A DNA stretch of 64,000 nt from Batillaria attramentaria (Eukaryota; Mollusca; Gastropoda; Batillariidae). The notes below the pieces were generated by a model that saw nothing but the letters and a program-made list of their open reading frames with translations, was not told the DNA's origin and searched no databases. Each line of letters starts with the position of its first letter. Positions within the stretch are counted from its first letter, which is position 1. Position numbers and translations under genes: made by a program. Shown here one piece after another: positions 48,001-53,975 of the stretch. Location of the stretch: the NCBI GenBank assembly GCA_018292915.2, contig JACVVK020000497.1, positions 17,501-81,500 on the forward strand, written 5' to 3'.

Positions 48001-50252
48001 AGTGCTGCTGCACTCTGGCTGGTACTGGCAGGATCTCCCTCCAAATATGGCCGGCCCCGAGCCCGTTCTCGCGCTGCTAGCACAGCTCGGAGCTGGCTGA
48101 CGGCCATTCCCGTGGCATAGCTTGACTGACTGCTGCTCTCTGCCTGTTTGTTCATGTCACTCAGTGCCTGTGTGGAAACAAGGATTACTTCATTCACTTG
48201 GCAGTTATTACAGTATCACTTCCAATGCACCTATTCCATGATTAGTATGACCGGACTTCACAGATCTTGCATTTTGGAACTGGGCTTGCAGAAGGGTTGT
48301 ATATCAAGGGAGCCAACTGCAAGTGATCAGTTTTGTTCAGTTGCTACTTCCCCTGACATGTTTTGTGTCTGATTGCACATGTATTGTCACACAGGTGAGT
48401 ATGAAAGGCATTGCCCCTTCTATATTGTCTGTGTGTGAATTTAATGATTTTCTATTGATTTTTTAGTGTGTGTGGAATTGGTACTGAAGATAGGTGAGAA
48501 AGTGCATGTGTTAGAAAGCAGAATCAATTTTTTTTTTAAATAAAAAAGTGAGTTGAAATTTAATTTACATTTAAAATATAAAACTATTAAAATCAATGTA
48601 CATGTACACAAAGGGTAGACCTGAAATTCAGCAAATCATTGTTCACCAGTTCTGACCTGTTCTTGAACTTTACACTTCTCTGTCAGCTGGGCCAGAGAAC
48701 TCTGCAGTTTCACAATCAGTGCCTCCTGACTTGTAGATTCCTTCTGCCTGCAATACACAGGACAACAAACAGTTGATTGCACTGGCATCAGATTAGCATT
48801 ATTCATGAAATTTTCCATGCAACTGACAATGATAATTTTGACAAAGCATGATCATGTGGTAAAGATGATTGCCACTGCAAAACAAAAAAACACACAAAAA
48901 ACAACAAACAAACAAACAAAAAAACAACCTTTTTCAAACATTTCTCAGGGATGGATTTACTCAAATATGCCAATGAGACATTGTCTCCTTGACCAGTCAT
49001 TTTTATGAGACATTTTCATTTTCTATGAGACAATCAAGTTCACCCGCATCACTCTGTCACATGTCTGTGCCGAGAGCCTGTAAGTGCAGTGACGTTCAGG
49101 TTCTGAACGGAAAAGGACCTCTCGATCGCAGAACTGAGAAAACTTTTTTTGCAACTCTTTCGAGCGAGAGTTCCTGGCAGCGCGCGCAGCGAGCGAGATA
49201 AGTAAGCCTCATCACTAATATTAGATTAGTGTAACAGACTCTATGACTGACACGGACAGTGCATCTCTGCTTCGCGTTGTCAAGTGCGCTTGTGATGTCA
49301 TGTTCGTGCGACATATGACGCATTTTGCGAAATTTCTATGCAACATTTTATCAAAATATGAGACATAGTCGCACGGCGCGCGAGAAAATCGATCCCTGAT
49401 TTCTCAATCTCAGTAAGTATTCTCATTTTCAGTTAAACTTACTCCTACAGTCACCTGGTTAGAGAAAGGGATCTTATGGAAGACAGGAAGTGCTCAAGGC
49501 CTTTCTCAAAAACAACTGTAGATTTGTGACTCAAGATTTCTCAATACTGTCTATATATTTTTTTTTTTAAATGGAGACCTTTGACAACAAATTTTGCCCC
49601 ACAGTTTTGCTAAATGGGCCTAACATGAGGCTATTACAAATATAAGCGGACAATACCTCAGATCAAGAACAGTGTCTCTGTTAATGATTGGTTTCATGTA
49701 GCTTGGATTTCAACTCCTCAATGTTGGCACGAAACTGTCGCTTCTGTTGTTCACTGAGATCTGTGGCCTGGTGAACAGAAATAAAAAAACCGATGAATGA
49801 AGACACATGTATATATATATATATATCTAAATTATCGGCCCAGTGCTTCACTTTGCTGATGCATCCGCGCCATTCCCGCATAATTGTTCAAAATGATGCA
49901 TGGTATCCCTGTGGTGTGCGACCATGCAGTGCGCACAGATCTCTGACGCACCCGTATGACTATGAAGCTACGCCTCTCTCAGTCCTGCAACTTGCGACCA
50001 GCTAATGAGGGTGCACATCACAGTGCCCTCCTTTAATGACATGCCCTTTAATAAAAGTGGTTCAGATGAGAGCCAGCTAATGCAACAGGAAACTGTTCAC
50101 ACACTAGTAGCTAGTTAAAGTACTAGTGAGTTTTGATCTGACATTATTTTGCCCATGCCATACAAAACAGACCCCTCACTCTCGGTTGTCAGAGATCATT
50201 TCACACCACATACCCTAAAACAAAATGAAGCACTGTCTGCTGTCTGCTTACT

Positions 50253-50286
<34 letters not shown>

Positions 50287-52261
50287 AAAAGTTGTTAAAC
50301 AATATGACTTCAAGTCATTAACGTCTCATGCTCCAACATACTTTAGCGACCCAAAGGAACATTTTGAACACGGACACAACACGTGACAATTCAAACAAAG
50401 GAAAGGAAAGCAGTAAGTGAACAGTAACCTCTTGCAATCGTTTCCTCAGGTCAATAACTTGTTCCTGGGATTCCTTCAGAGCTCGCTCCATGTGAGATCT
50501 GAAACAAAAGCATCTTAAATTCAACTTCAAGACAGCAAGGTAAGGCTGTTTTCTCAATGATAGAAAATAACATCATGAAACGAGGCAACATAAACATACT
50601 GCTTCCAGTTTCACTGGTGGCAAAGACTGAGGCTTTAAAGCAACTGGATGCGAGTGTGATCTGGCAGTTGCAAGTGAGGAGGTGAAATGCGGGATGCTAC
50701 ATTCAAACCTGATTCTGTATCAGTGTAAGTGAATGAGGTTAGGTTCTGTTTGGCCATTTGTGACTGTTCTTAAATAAATTTTCAGCCTCTATACATGCTG
50801 AAGAAATAAGGTGTTCAGAAACTCTATTATATTTTCTTAACTGAACTCAGTACAAACAAGTTTAAGTTCTGCTAGCAGTAGCACATTTGTCAGGTGTGAG
50901 TTCTGAACTTACGGAGGAACGAACTCGAAAGCCCGCCTGGCTGTGGTGGATGACAAATCGCTAGATGGAACGGTGGAGAATGCAGATTTTGTCGGGCTGG
51001 AGAACGCTACATTTGAATAGGTGCGACCTGCTGATGAGTCTGCCAGAAGATGGCTCTGTAGTCGCTCTGTTTTCTCGCCGCTGATTCTCCAACTGAACAC
51101 TGTAAAACAGAAACAGAATCATCAAATGGCAGTCTCACACATAATGCATTTGGGAAAAATGCTACTGCACATTAGAATTGGATGATCAGAAAAAGTTTTC
51201 ATGAGCTAATTTCAAATTCCTCCTCTCTTCACCCCCCCCCCCTCCACCCACCCAAATGTACACACAATGCTTTCACAAATAAGGTTAAGACAAAGCAAAA
51301 AAGATGCACACCGGAGGTCTGCAATAGTTTTCTGTTCAGCTGAAATGTCCACTAGTGACGCAAGAGGTGTGGTCAAGGGTGAAAGCATTTGCTTGTTCTG
51401 GAAAAAAAAGCATGCAAATCATAATGAAAATGAGAAAACTGAAAGATGTGATGTACTGAATACTTTCACACTAAATTCTATCACTGTATCGTTAAAAACT
51501 TGGTATTGACCAAATGAATTCTAATATTACTTTACACTTTACACACTGTGGTCTGTGTTTTTGTACCTTCTACAGGGCTCCCTAAACTGTGCGTCTGTGC
51601 GTAATTTACGCACTGAAGTCAAAATTTACGCACTAAAAAAAATTCGAGAGGGTACGTTGAAGCATTATGAACGCGATCTGTGCGTAGCTTGACGCACTAC
51701 CTCTGCATTACCGTGCGTACGCCTATAGGCTTGTTGTGATCGAATGAGTGTGCTCCCTTGCCTTGGCCGCGTTCAGTTCGGTTCTGTTTTTGGTTCTGTT
51801 TAACGCTCGCAGGCGTTAACTGTCTACTGCTGCAGGTCGGCGGCTTATACAGCCACTCGCGCGTAGTAAACGTGCCCCATCTTTTCCCTCTGCGCACCGA
51901 AGCACCCGGCGTACGTGCGATGTCGAAACCATGGACGAAAGATTTTAGAGTCAGTGCTCTTGTTACCGATCGGATTCGTTTTCTCTGTGACGAATCATGC
52001 CACCGAAAAAAGTGAAAGTTCAAAAGACTATAGACTTTTTCGTCAGTGGAAAAGTCAGTTGTGGAGGGGCTCGAGCCCTCGCCCGGCAGCGGGTGCACTT
52101 CGGCGTCAGATGAGATAGCTACGATTCAGACGTCGCGTCAGAGCCGGTCGGCACAGAGCAGCAAAACTTAGTGTACAAAACTGAATTGTACGGACAGTAC
52201 CCACTTCATTTAATTATATGATTTGAAGTTGATAAAATTCAGTTTTGCACACACACAGTGT

Positions 52262-52294
<33 letters not shown>

Positions 52295-53267
52295 TATGTG
52301 TTCAGCAGTATTTACTGAATTTATAATTCCATGCACTAAAAAAAACTTGAGAAATGATTCTGACCCTTTAAAAATTGAAAGTGGGGGTACAAAGACCCCC
52401 TAAAATTTTGAACTGGGGGTCAGTGGACCCTTTAGGTCTGTAGCTTTTAGGGAGCCCTGCTTCTAGATAATGATTTTTAGTGCATACATGTGCATCTTGA
52501 TCCAACATGACTGGCTCTTTTCTTTTGCACTGTCTTGATTATTAGCAGTGAAAACAAAGACCAAATAAAAATCACGACATGTTACCTCCGTGGTGCTGCA
52601 GCCTGAGACATTCACACCAGGTGGACCTGAAATCAAGTGATTGCTACCGTAGTGATGTTGATTTGTTGCTTATTTAATATTATTAACGATGAAAATGTAA
52701 CAAATGTCATGTAAGACAGTGGACGACTAAATAACATGCACACACAGCCTGACATGGGAGTCTACTTTTCATTTGCTTTGGATTCTGGTTCTGACACTCT
52801 TGTCGAGCATTTGCTTTATTGATAGCAGGTGGAACAGAAAATAGAAATTTAAAAAAAAAACAAAAAAACTGGTACTTGGATGCTCGAAACTTGTAAACAT
52901 CGCAAGACCACTGCTGACAAAAGAGCACTAGACTAATTTCGCGCATGTACGTGTAACATGTCTGATCTTGTCCGAAACATTCCAACTCACCAAACTGCGA
53001 CAGCGCCGCAACAGTGGTTGACCTCAACTTGGTACCTTCGATCTCCAGCTGACGAATTTGCTCTGCAAAGTCATGACTGGACGGTCTTTTGGCTGCTTGC
53101 ATGGAGCTGTCCTGAGCTGCACTTCGGTCAGCATTGAAACTGGAGGAAAGGGTGGGCTGACCGAAAGCAGCCGACGAATCGACGTGCAGTGTAGTGTTTA
53201 CAGCACTTGGTGTGCTTGCGCTGGAGGCCACTGCGCCTAAAGAAGAACCAAAAGTCGTTAAGTCCAT
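25460..53267 (-). CDS. CCDC158: CCDC158 orthologue, whole gene model
   Basis: Twenty-eight exons from ATG 53267 to TGA 25460-25462, all GT-AG and phase-matched. The coding sum is 3788 bases. Removing one surplus base each in exons 4 and 6 gives 3786, or 1261 residues (human CCDC158 is 1113). Similarity to the human protein as I know it runs through the whole chain: exon 7 QKESTSQEAL, exon 20 QKEITAKRSELDNLRSK, exon 21 EELEASQAQ...LEDALEK, exon 22 LKLKHQLDLK, exon 27 QELCRRLEEKIANL. Layout: Ser/Ala-rich start (~1-195), long coiled coil (~197-995), Ser/Arg/Pro-rich linker (~995-1195), short C-terminal coiled coil. The vertebrate gene is testis-expressed and of unknown function. Introns hold two arrays made from its own exon-donor junctions. 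Confidence 0.9.
25903..26010 (-). CDS. CCDC158: CCDC158 exon 27
   Basis: Acceptor CTTTATAG|GT, donor CCAGG|GTTTGT. It encodes DTQELCRRLEEKIANLTRMG and TNLQQENQ, aligned with human CRKLQNRLESLQTLVEDLQLKNQ. Confidence 0.9.
26199..26354 (-). CDS. CCDC158: CCDC158 exon 26
   Basis: Acceptor TTTGCAG|GC, donor GTACAG|GTGAGA. It encodes SRSNPPSPRRHRPNFSSDAD and SRGSQSDISNLTTSYSAS, a Ser/Pro/Arg linker. Confidence 0.83.
26896..27311 (-). repeat. 47-bp minisatellite of exon 25/donor junction, 9 copies
   Basis: Unit starts run every 47 bases from 26896 to 27272. On minus each holds AGAAATGTCAGCCATGTCAG, then GGACAACTG (exon end), then GTCAGTATACTGTGAAAT (donor and intron). The ninth copy is the real exon end. 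Independent in sequence from the 55-bp array. Confidence 0.95.
27283..27410 (-). CDS. CCDC158: CCDC158 exon 25, source of the 47-bp array
   Basis: Acceptor CCTGCAG|G, donor ACTG|GTCAGT. It encodes RRSRSSSPDKLAGSSSTPEE and PPRAEMSAMSGTT. Its last 29 bases plus 18 intron bases are the unit of the adjoining array. Confidence 0.85.
27846..28000 (-). CDS. CCDC158: CCDC158 exon 24
   Basis: Acceptor CCTTGCAG|GCT, donor ACCAG|GTGAGA. It encodes TGRELKLLLGEMRQLIAGQR, aligned with human TRDLKQLLQELRSVINEEP, then a Ser/Arg stretch. Confidence 0.88.
28707..28874 (-). CDS. CCDC158: CCDC158 exon 23
   Basis: Acceptor GTTGTCAG|GAG, donor CACAAG|GTAGAG, 56 codons. It encodes SKSSSRSASPSPRSGGIEKL and FPFTHK. 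This is the Ser-rich linker where the human protein is also Ser-rich. Confidence 0.82.
29496..29588 (-). CDS. CCDC158: CCDC158 exon 22
   Basis: Acceptor GAACACAG|GAG, donor CTGAAG|GTATAC, 31 codons. It encodes QAQLEQFEQEIATLKLKHQL, aligned with human QRQEQESVRLKLQHTLDVK. Confidence 0.9.
30105..30712. repeat. 38-bp minisatellite, 16 copies
   Basis: Unit AGTAGTAGAGTATATGACCA, then CCGCACGAAGGTCAATAA, in CCDC158 intron 21. On plus, antisense to the gene, most junctions spell AATAAA. Confidence 0.95.
31063..31113. repeat. 12-13 bp repeat AAGACACACAGC, 4-5 copies
   Basis: Short tandem array in CCDC158 intron 21. Confidence 0.85.
31210..31380 (+). mobile_element. tRNA-derived SINE, family B (best preserved)
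   Basis: Head GGGGAGCCGGGGTGGTCGAA, A box GGTCGAATGGTAGAGC, anticodon-like CTTCTAA, B box AGTTCGATCCC, body GGGGCCAAATATTTGTGCTG, GATATCACC, tail GGACGTTAAACCCCCAAACA. It resembles tRNA-Arg(UCU), but the stems do not close, so it is not a functional tRNA. Confidence 0.88.
31664..31930 (+). mobile_element. SINE family A, 5'-truncated
   Basis: Contains GCTTTGAAATTGTTCAGCCC, GAGCTGGCCCTTCGCAACAC, TGATTCATGTGAGCATGC and a closing ATTATTATT, aligning with 44779-45029 and with the minus copy at 9345. Confidence 0.75.
32070..32578. repeat. 31-32 bp minisatellite, 16 copies
   Basis: Unit TTTTTTTTCCTTTAAACAG then (A/T)ACTTTGTGGG in CCDC158 intron 21, about 100 bases past the exon 21 donor. On plus each unit looks like a polypyrimidine tract with a CAG acceptor. 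On the gene's sense strand it is only A-rich. Confidence 0.95.
32676..32834 (-). CDS. CCDC158: CCDC158 exon 21
   Basis: Acceptor TGTACAG|GAA, donor GAGAAG|GTGGGT, 53 codons. It encodes EKLMVERDKDSLKSSLARSL and RIKQLEDALEK, aligned with human RRLKEKVTNMEVALDK. Confidence 0.92.
33350..33462 (-). CDS. CCDC158: CCDC158 exon 20
   Basis: Acceptor TTTTTTAG|CT, donor AAGG|GTATGA. It encodes VKVADQIQKEITAKRSELDN, nearly the human MKVAMGMQKQITAKRGQIDA. This is the strongest single match identifying the gene. Confidence 0.93.
33764..33820. repeat. (TA)n microsatellite
   Basis: About 28 TA units abutting the foldback palindrome. Confidence 0.95.
33833..33967. repeat. Foldback palindrome
   Basis: Arms starting GAGGTGCCCCCGATTACGGA and closing TACGTAATCGGGGGCACC pair over about 60 bases around a ~12-base loop (GAGTTTTAACGA), with few mismatches. 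It lies in CCDC158 intron 19. Confidence 0.9.
33981..34903. mobile_element. Possible non-autonomous TIR transposon
   Basis: A perfect 12-bp inverted repeat, TATTTATACCAC at 33981 and GTGGTATAAATA at 34892-34903, bounds 923 bp of intron 19 with no coding content. TA-rich flanks prevent a clear target duplication call. Confidence 0.4.
34956..35021 (-). CDS. CCDC158: CCDC158 exon 19
   Basis: Acceptor TTCCCAG|AG, donor AAAG|GTAAGG. It encodes EAERDYKLTQKALRSKDSVD, aligned with human YEVLKRNFRNKSEEMEM. About 20 human residues before the next conserved block have no visible counterpart, so a small exon may be missed in the following intron. Confidence 0.82.
35268..35466 (-). CDS. CCDC158: CCDC158 exon 18
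   Basis: Acceptor GTGCAG|CTG, donor CAAAG|GTACTC. It encodes LVEEMGVKSQEMALLQQEKD and SHAKELEKIQARL, coiled coil. Confidence 0.9.
35524..35582. repeat. (TG)n microsatellite
   Basis: Uninterrupted TG run in CCDC158 intron 17, about 55 bases upstream of exon 18 on the sense strand. Confidence 0.95.
36086..36245 (-). CDS. CCDC158: CCDC158 exon 17
   Basis: Acceptor TTGACAG|G, donor GTCAAG|GTTTGT. It encodes REERERLMRQVETKTVALEE and KMKLREKRIRELEEERVK, aligned with human KDAKIRELEARVSDLELEKVK. Confidence 0.9.
36721..41436 (-). repeat. 55-bp minisatellite of exon 16/donor junction, 86 copies
   Basis: Unit starts run from 36721 to 41392. The spacing is 55 bases throughout except one 4-base deletion near 38530, so (41392-36721+4)/55 = 85 steps. 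Each unit on minus is 36 bases of exon 16 end (AACAGCATTACGCACCTAAT, then GGAGGTCAACTCTAG), the donor GTAAGGCAG and ~10 more intron bases. The copy nearest the exon is the real exon end. The two common variants, ATT/ATC and GTC/GTT, are synonymous in the exon frame. Confidence 0.95.
41401..41663 (-). CDS. CCDC158: CCDC158 exon 16, source of the 55-bp array
   Basis: Acceptor TTTCAG|TCA, donor CTCTAG|GTAAGG. It ends ILSTVQQQSNSITHLMEVNS plus AG, aligned with human VIEILRQQIENMTQLVGQHG. Its last 36 bases plus 19 intron bases form the unit repeated through the next intron. I take the exon-proximal donor because any array donor adds an immediate in-frame TAA. Confidence 0.88.
42262..42438 (-). CDS. 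CCDC158: CCDC158 exon 15
   Basis: Acceptor CCTTCAG|GTT, donor TTACAG|GTAGTG, 59 codons. It encodes RYVEQITSLSSQLTTANEKI, aligned with human ESLEKVSSLTAQLESTKEML. Confidence 0.9.
42520..42845 (+). mobile_element. tRNA-derived SINE, family C
   Basis: tRNA-like head TTCCGTGGTGCAGTGGGTAG with B box GGGTTCGAATCTC, then GCAGGATTTTTCCCACCTAGG, CCACACAGCTGAGACACAT and TTAATGCCAGAATGTATTAC. It aligns with 24597-24900 over its whole length. Confidence 0.85.
43061..43165. repeat. 53-bp tandem duplication
   Basis: Two copies of TCTTTAGGTCAGCCAAGACC...AATATGAAG, ending 15 bases from the exon 14 donor (intron side). Confidence 0.9.
43181..43378 (-). CDS. CCDC158: CCDC158 exon 14
   Basis: Acceptor CCCCCCAG|ATG, donor GACAGG|GTAAGG, 66 codons. 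It encodes MMVSRLEGEVEMERERVQKQ and KQQEVERLERMLDVIKQEA, coiled coil. Confidence 0.9.
43686..43795 (+). mobile_element. SINE family B, 5'-truncated
   Basis: Body only: TCCCGGCTGGGGCCAAATAT, CTCGTTGCCCCATCTTTG, CGTTAAACCCCCAAACACCC. Confidence 0.75.
43950..44069 (-). CDS. CCDC158: CCDC158 exon 13
   Basis: Acceptor CCTGTAG|CGC, donor CTTCAG|GTAGAA, 40 codons. It encodes RQALETSLDEVQRELIQARA, coiled coil. Confidence 0.88.
44588..44692. repeat. 9-bp repeat AATGGTAGT, about 12 copies
   Basis: Tandem nonamers with AGT/AGC variation in CCDC158 intron 12. Confidence 0.9.
44779..45029 (+). mobile_element. SINE family A, 5'-truncated
   Basis: GCTGCTTTGGAAATGTTCAG to the hairpin GGCGCTTTGAGCCGATTC/GGGTAAAGCGCC and an (ATT)n tail. 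It is the plus-strand counterpart of the 3' two-thirds of the element at 9345-9740. Confidence 0.8.
45269..45383 (-). CDS. CCDC158: CCDC158 exon 12
   Basis: Acceptor TTTTACAG|G, donor GAACGG|GTAAGC. It encodes EEQQQQQSRMKNETITELEI, with a short CAG-coded Gln run, then coiled coil. Confidence 0.88.
45886..45996 (-). CDS. CCDC158: CCDC158 exon 11
   Basis: Acceptor CTGTCCAG|G, donor TTGGA|GTAAGT. It encodes LSHVTAEHEKRLEEANERAS, aligned with human EQLISEHEVEITGLTEKASS. Confidence 0.9.
46236..46268 (-). CDS. CCDC158: CCDC158 exon 10 (33-bp microexon-like)
   Basis: Acceptor GTATTTCAG|A, donor CAAAA|GTAAGA. It encodes LRAETEDAVQ. Its phases fit both neighbours, and the coiled coil reads on across it. 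Confidence 0.75.
46566..46642 (-). CDS. CCDC158: CCDC158 exon 9
   Basis: Acceptor TGTGGACAG|GTT, donor GACAG|GTGAGA. It encodes VEHELEELKKKTLEKEQTAE, coiled coil. Confidence 0.85.
46764..47580. repeat. Nested repeat: 47-bp units inside a ~290-bp duplication
   Basis: The 47-bp unit ACAACAGTACAGGGTGTGAC, then AGAGTCTTAGTGAAGCGTGCGAACATT, occurs in two blocks (about 4 and 9 copies). Each block is preceded by the same ~90-bp leader (GCAGGGATAAAGCCTCCGTC...), at 46768 and 47060, and is followed by a TCTAGAAGATGACACTGGGC type end. Located in CCDC158 intron 8. Confidence 0.9.
47928..48167 (-). CDS. CCDC158: CCDC158 exon 8
   Basis: Acceptor TCCACACAG|GCA, donor TCGCAG|GTCAGT, 80 codons. It encodes AVSQLRAVLAARERARGRPY and AALALILEKCLQEADREIES, matching the less helical FRSLGSAISKILRELDTEI region of the human protein. 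Confidence 0.85.
48657..48747 (-). CDS. CCDC158: CCDC158 exon 7
   Basis: Acceptor TATTGCAG|G, donor GAACAG|GTCAGA. It encodes QKESTSQEALIVKLQSSLAQ, close to human RRESQSQEDLRNQLQNT. Confidence 0.9.
48946..49398. mobile_element. Non-autonomous hAT-like transposon, 453 bp
   Basis: Termini CAGGGATGGATTTACTC and GAGAAAATCGATCCCTG are inverted repeats (15 of 17 match). An exact 6-bp duplication, ATTTCT, flanks it (48940-48945 and 49399-49404). No transposase ORF. CAGGG ends are typical of hAT; a 6-bp duplication fits a hAT subgroup. Confidence 0.75.
49657..49767 (-). CDS. CCDC158: CCDC158 exon 6, with one-base frame break
   Basis: Acceptor TTCACCAG|GCC. The entry frame reads SEQQKRQFRANIEELKSKLH and then TAA at about 49687. 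One base fewer near the AAACC gives a frame ending INRDTVLDLR at donor CTGAG|GTATTG, with the phase that exon 7 needs. Similarity to human (KLQEM..ERDAMADIR) continues across the break. Confidence 0.78.
50429..50498 (-). CDS. CCDC158: CCDC158 exon 5
   Basis: Acceptor TTGTTTCAG|A, donor CAAGAG|GTTACT. It encodes SHMERALKESQEQVIDLRKR, which aligns with the FERVLEEYSHQVKDLQRRL region of human CCDC158 and starts the long coiled coil. Confidence 0.88.
50913..51099 (-). CDS. CCDC158: CCDC158 exon 4, with one-base frame break
   Basis: Entry frame from exon 3 reads VQLENQRREN, then hits a TAG. The neighbouring frame reads TERLQSHLLADSSAGRTYSN and continues to the donor CCTCC|GTAAGT. Only that second frame matches the phase of exon 5. 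One A fewer in the AAAA run near 51060 joins the two frames. Confidence 0.75.
51312..51397 (-). CDS. CCDC158: CCDC158 exon 3
   Basis: Acceptor TTTCCAG|AAC, donor CTCCG|GTGTGC. It encodes NKQMLSPLTTPLASLVDISA and EQKTIADL, running into the helix of exon 4. Confidence 0.7.
51573..52459. mobile_element. Non-autonomous hAT-like transposon, 887 bp
   Basis: Perfect 14-bp inverted repeats CAGGGCTCCCTAAA at 51573 and TTTAGGGAGCCCTG ending 52459, with exact 6-bp duplication CTTCTA on both sides (51567-51572, 52460-52465). It lies in CCDC158 intron 2. Inside is a 38-codon ORF at 51997-52113 starting MPPKKVKVQKTIDFFVSGK, likely the N-terminal remnant of a transposase. A CA microsatellite lies at 52253-52292. 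Confidence 0.85.
52586..52626 (-). CDS. CCDC158: CCDC158 exon 2
   Basis: A 41-base exon: acceptor GATTTCAG|GT, donor ACGGAG|GTAACA. It encodes PPGVNVSGCSTTE. Small and without similarity support; placed by phase only. Confidence 0.55.
52991..53267 (-). CDS. CCDC158: CCDC158 exon 1
   Basis: ATG at 53267, donor TTTG|GTGAGT. It encodes MDLTTFGSSLGAVASS, a Ser/Ala-rich head, and EQIRQLEIEGTKLRSTTVAA, a first short helix. The ORF continues past the donor, but only the spliced frame joins exon 2. Confidence 0.8.
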
Positions 53268-53975
53268 TGTTTATACAGTTAAGCAGCTAACGCAGTGGCC
53301 AAACATAGCGTTCGCTCGACCAAGCAACCCTTGATTGCCGCGATATCCCCGGTCCTCAAGTAGCAGTCGCGTTTGTTTTCATATCAAGCGGGGTTCCGCT
53401 TGCGCATGCGCCGTTGCCGAAGAGAAGATAACTAAATATTGGATCGGAACAAAATATCGGATTGGCCATTGAAACTGTTCAAAAGTTGTGGCTCATTAAC
53501 TCTCAAGCGCTCAGTCCTCTAAAAGCAGAATTATGACAGACTTTCCCAATACCACTGCCACGTGGAAATGAAATATTTCTTCTTATGGTGACTTGCTGGG
53601 GTTAGCTACACGCGGCATTTAAGCTGCACAATCATAAAAATGATCTAATGTACACGTATACACTGTTTTGGAACCACCTGCTTAACTTTAGTTCTGGTGG
53701 GGTCACTGAGCAAAGCACCAATGATTCTACCATTCACAGCTAATTCACAGCAAAATGTATTATATTTCTGACCACAGTTCGCTTTCCAAAACCAAATGAG
53801 AAATATACCTTGTCTACTTTTGGACTAATTAAAATAAACTGACTTGATTCAGTTCACTTTTGCAAGTCACTTTTTTAAGGGGGGGGGGAGGGGGGCGGGG
53901 AAGGGGGGGGGGGGGCGTGTTGGTGTCTTTTCATCTGAAAATAAAAACAAGTTTCCATGTTGCCTACAGGCATTT
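53268..53975 (-). other. CCDC158 upstream region
   Basis: GC-richer near the ATG and A/T-rich beyond 53500. No TATA box seen. No ORF supported. A G-rich run at 53879-53915 borders the LINE tail. Confidence 0.5.
53401..53412. promoter_or_regulatory. NRF1-type palindrome TGCGCATGCGCC
   Basis: A full match to the NRF1 consensus (YGCGCAYGCGCR), about 135 bases upstream of the CCDC158 ATG, in a TATA-less region. Use as its promoter is inference. Confidence 0.5.
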
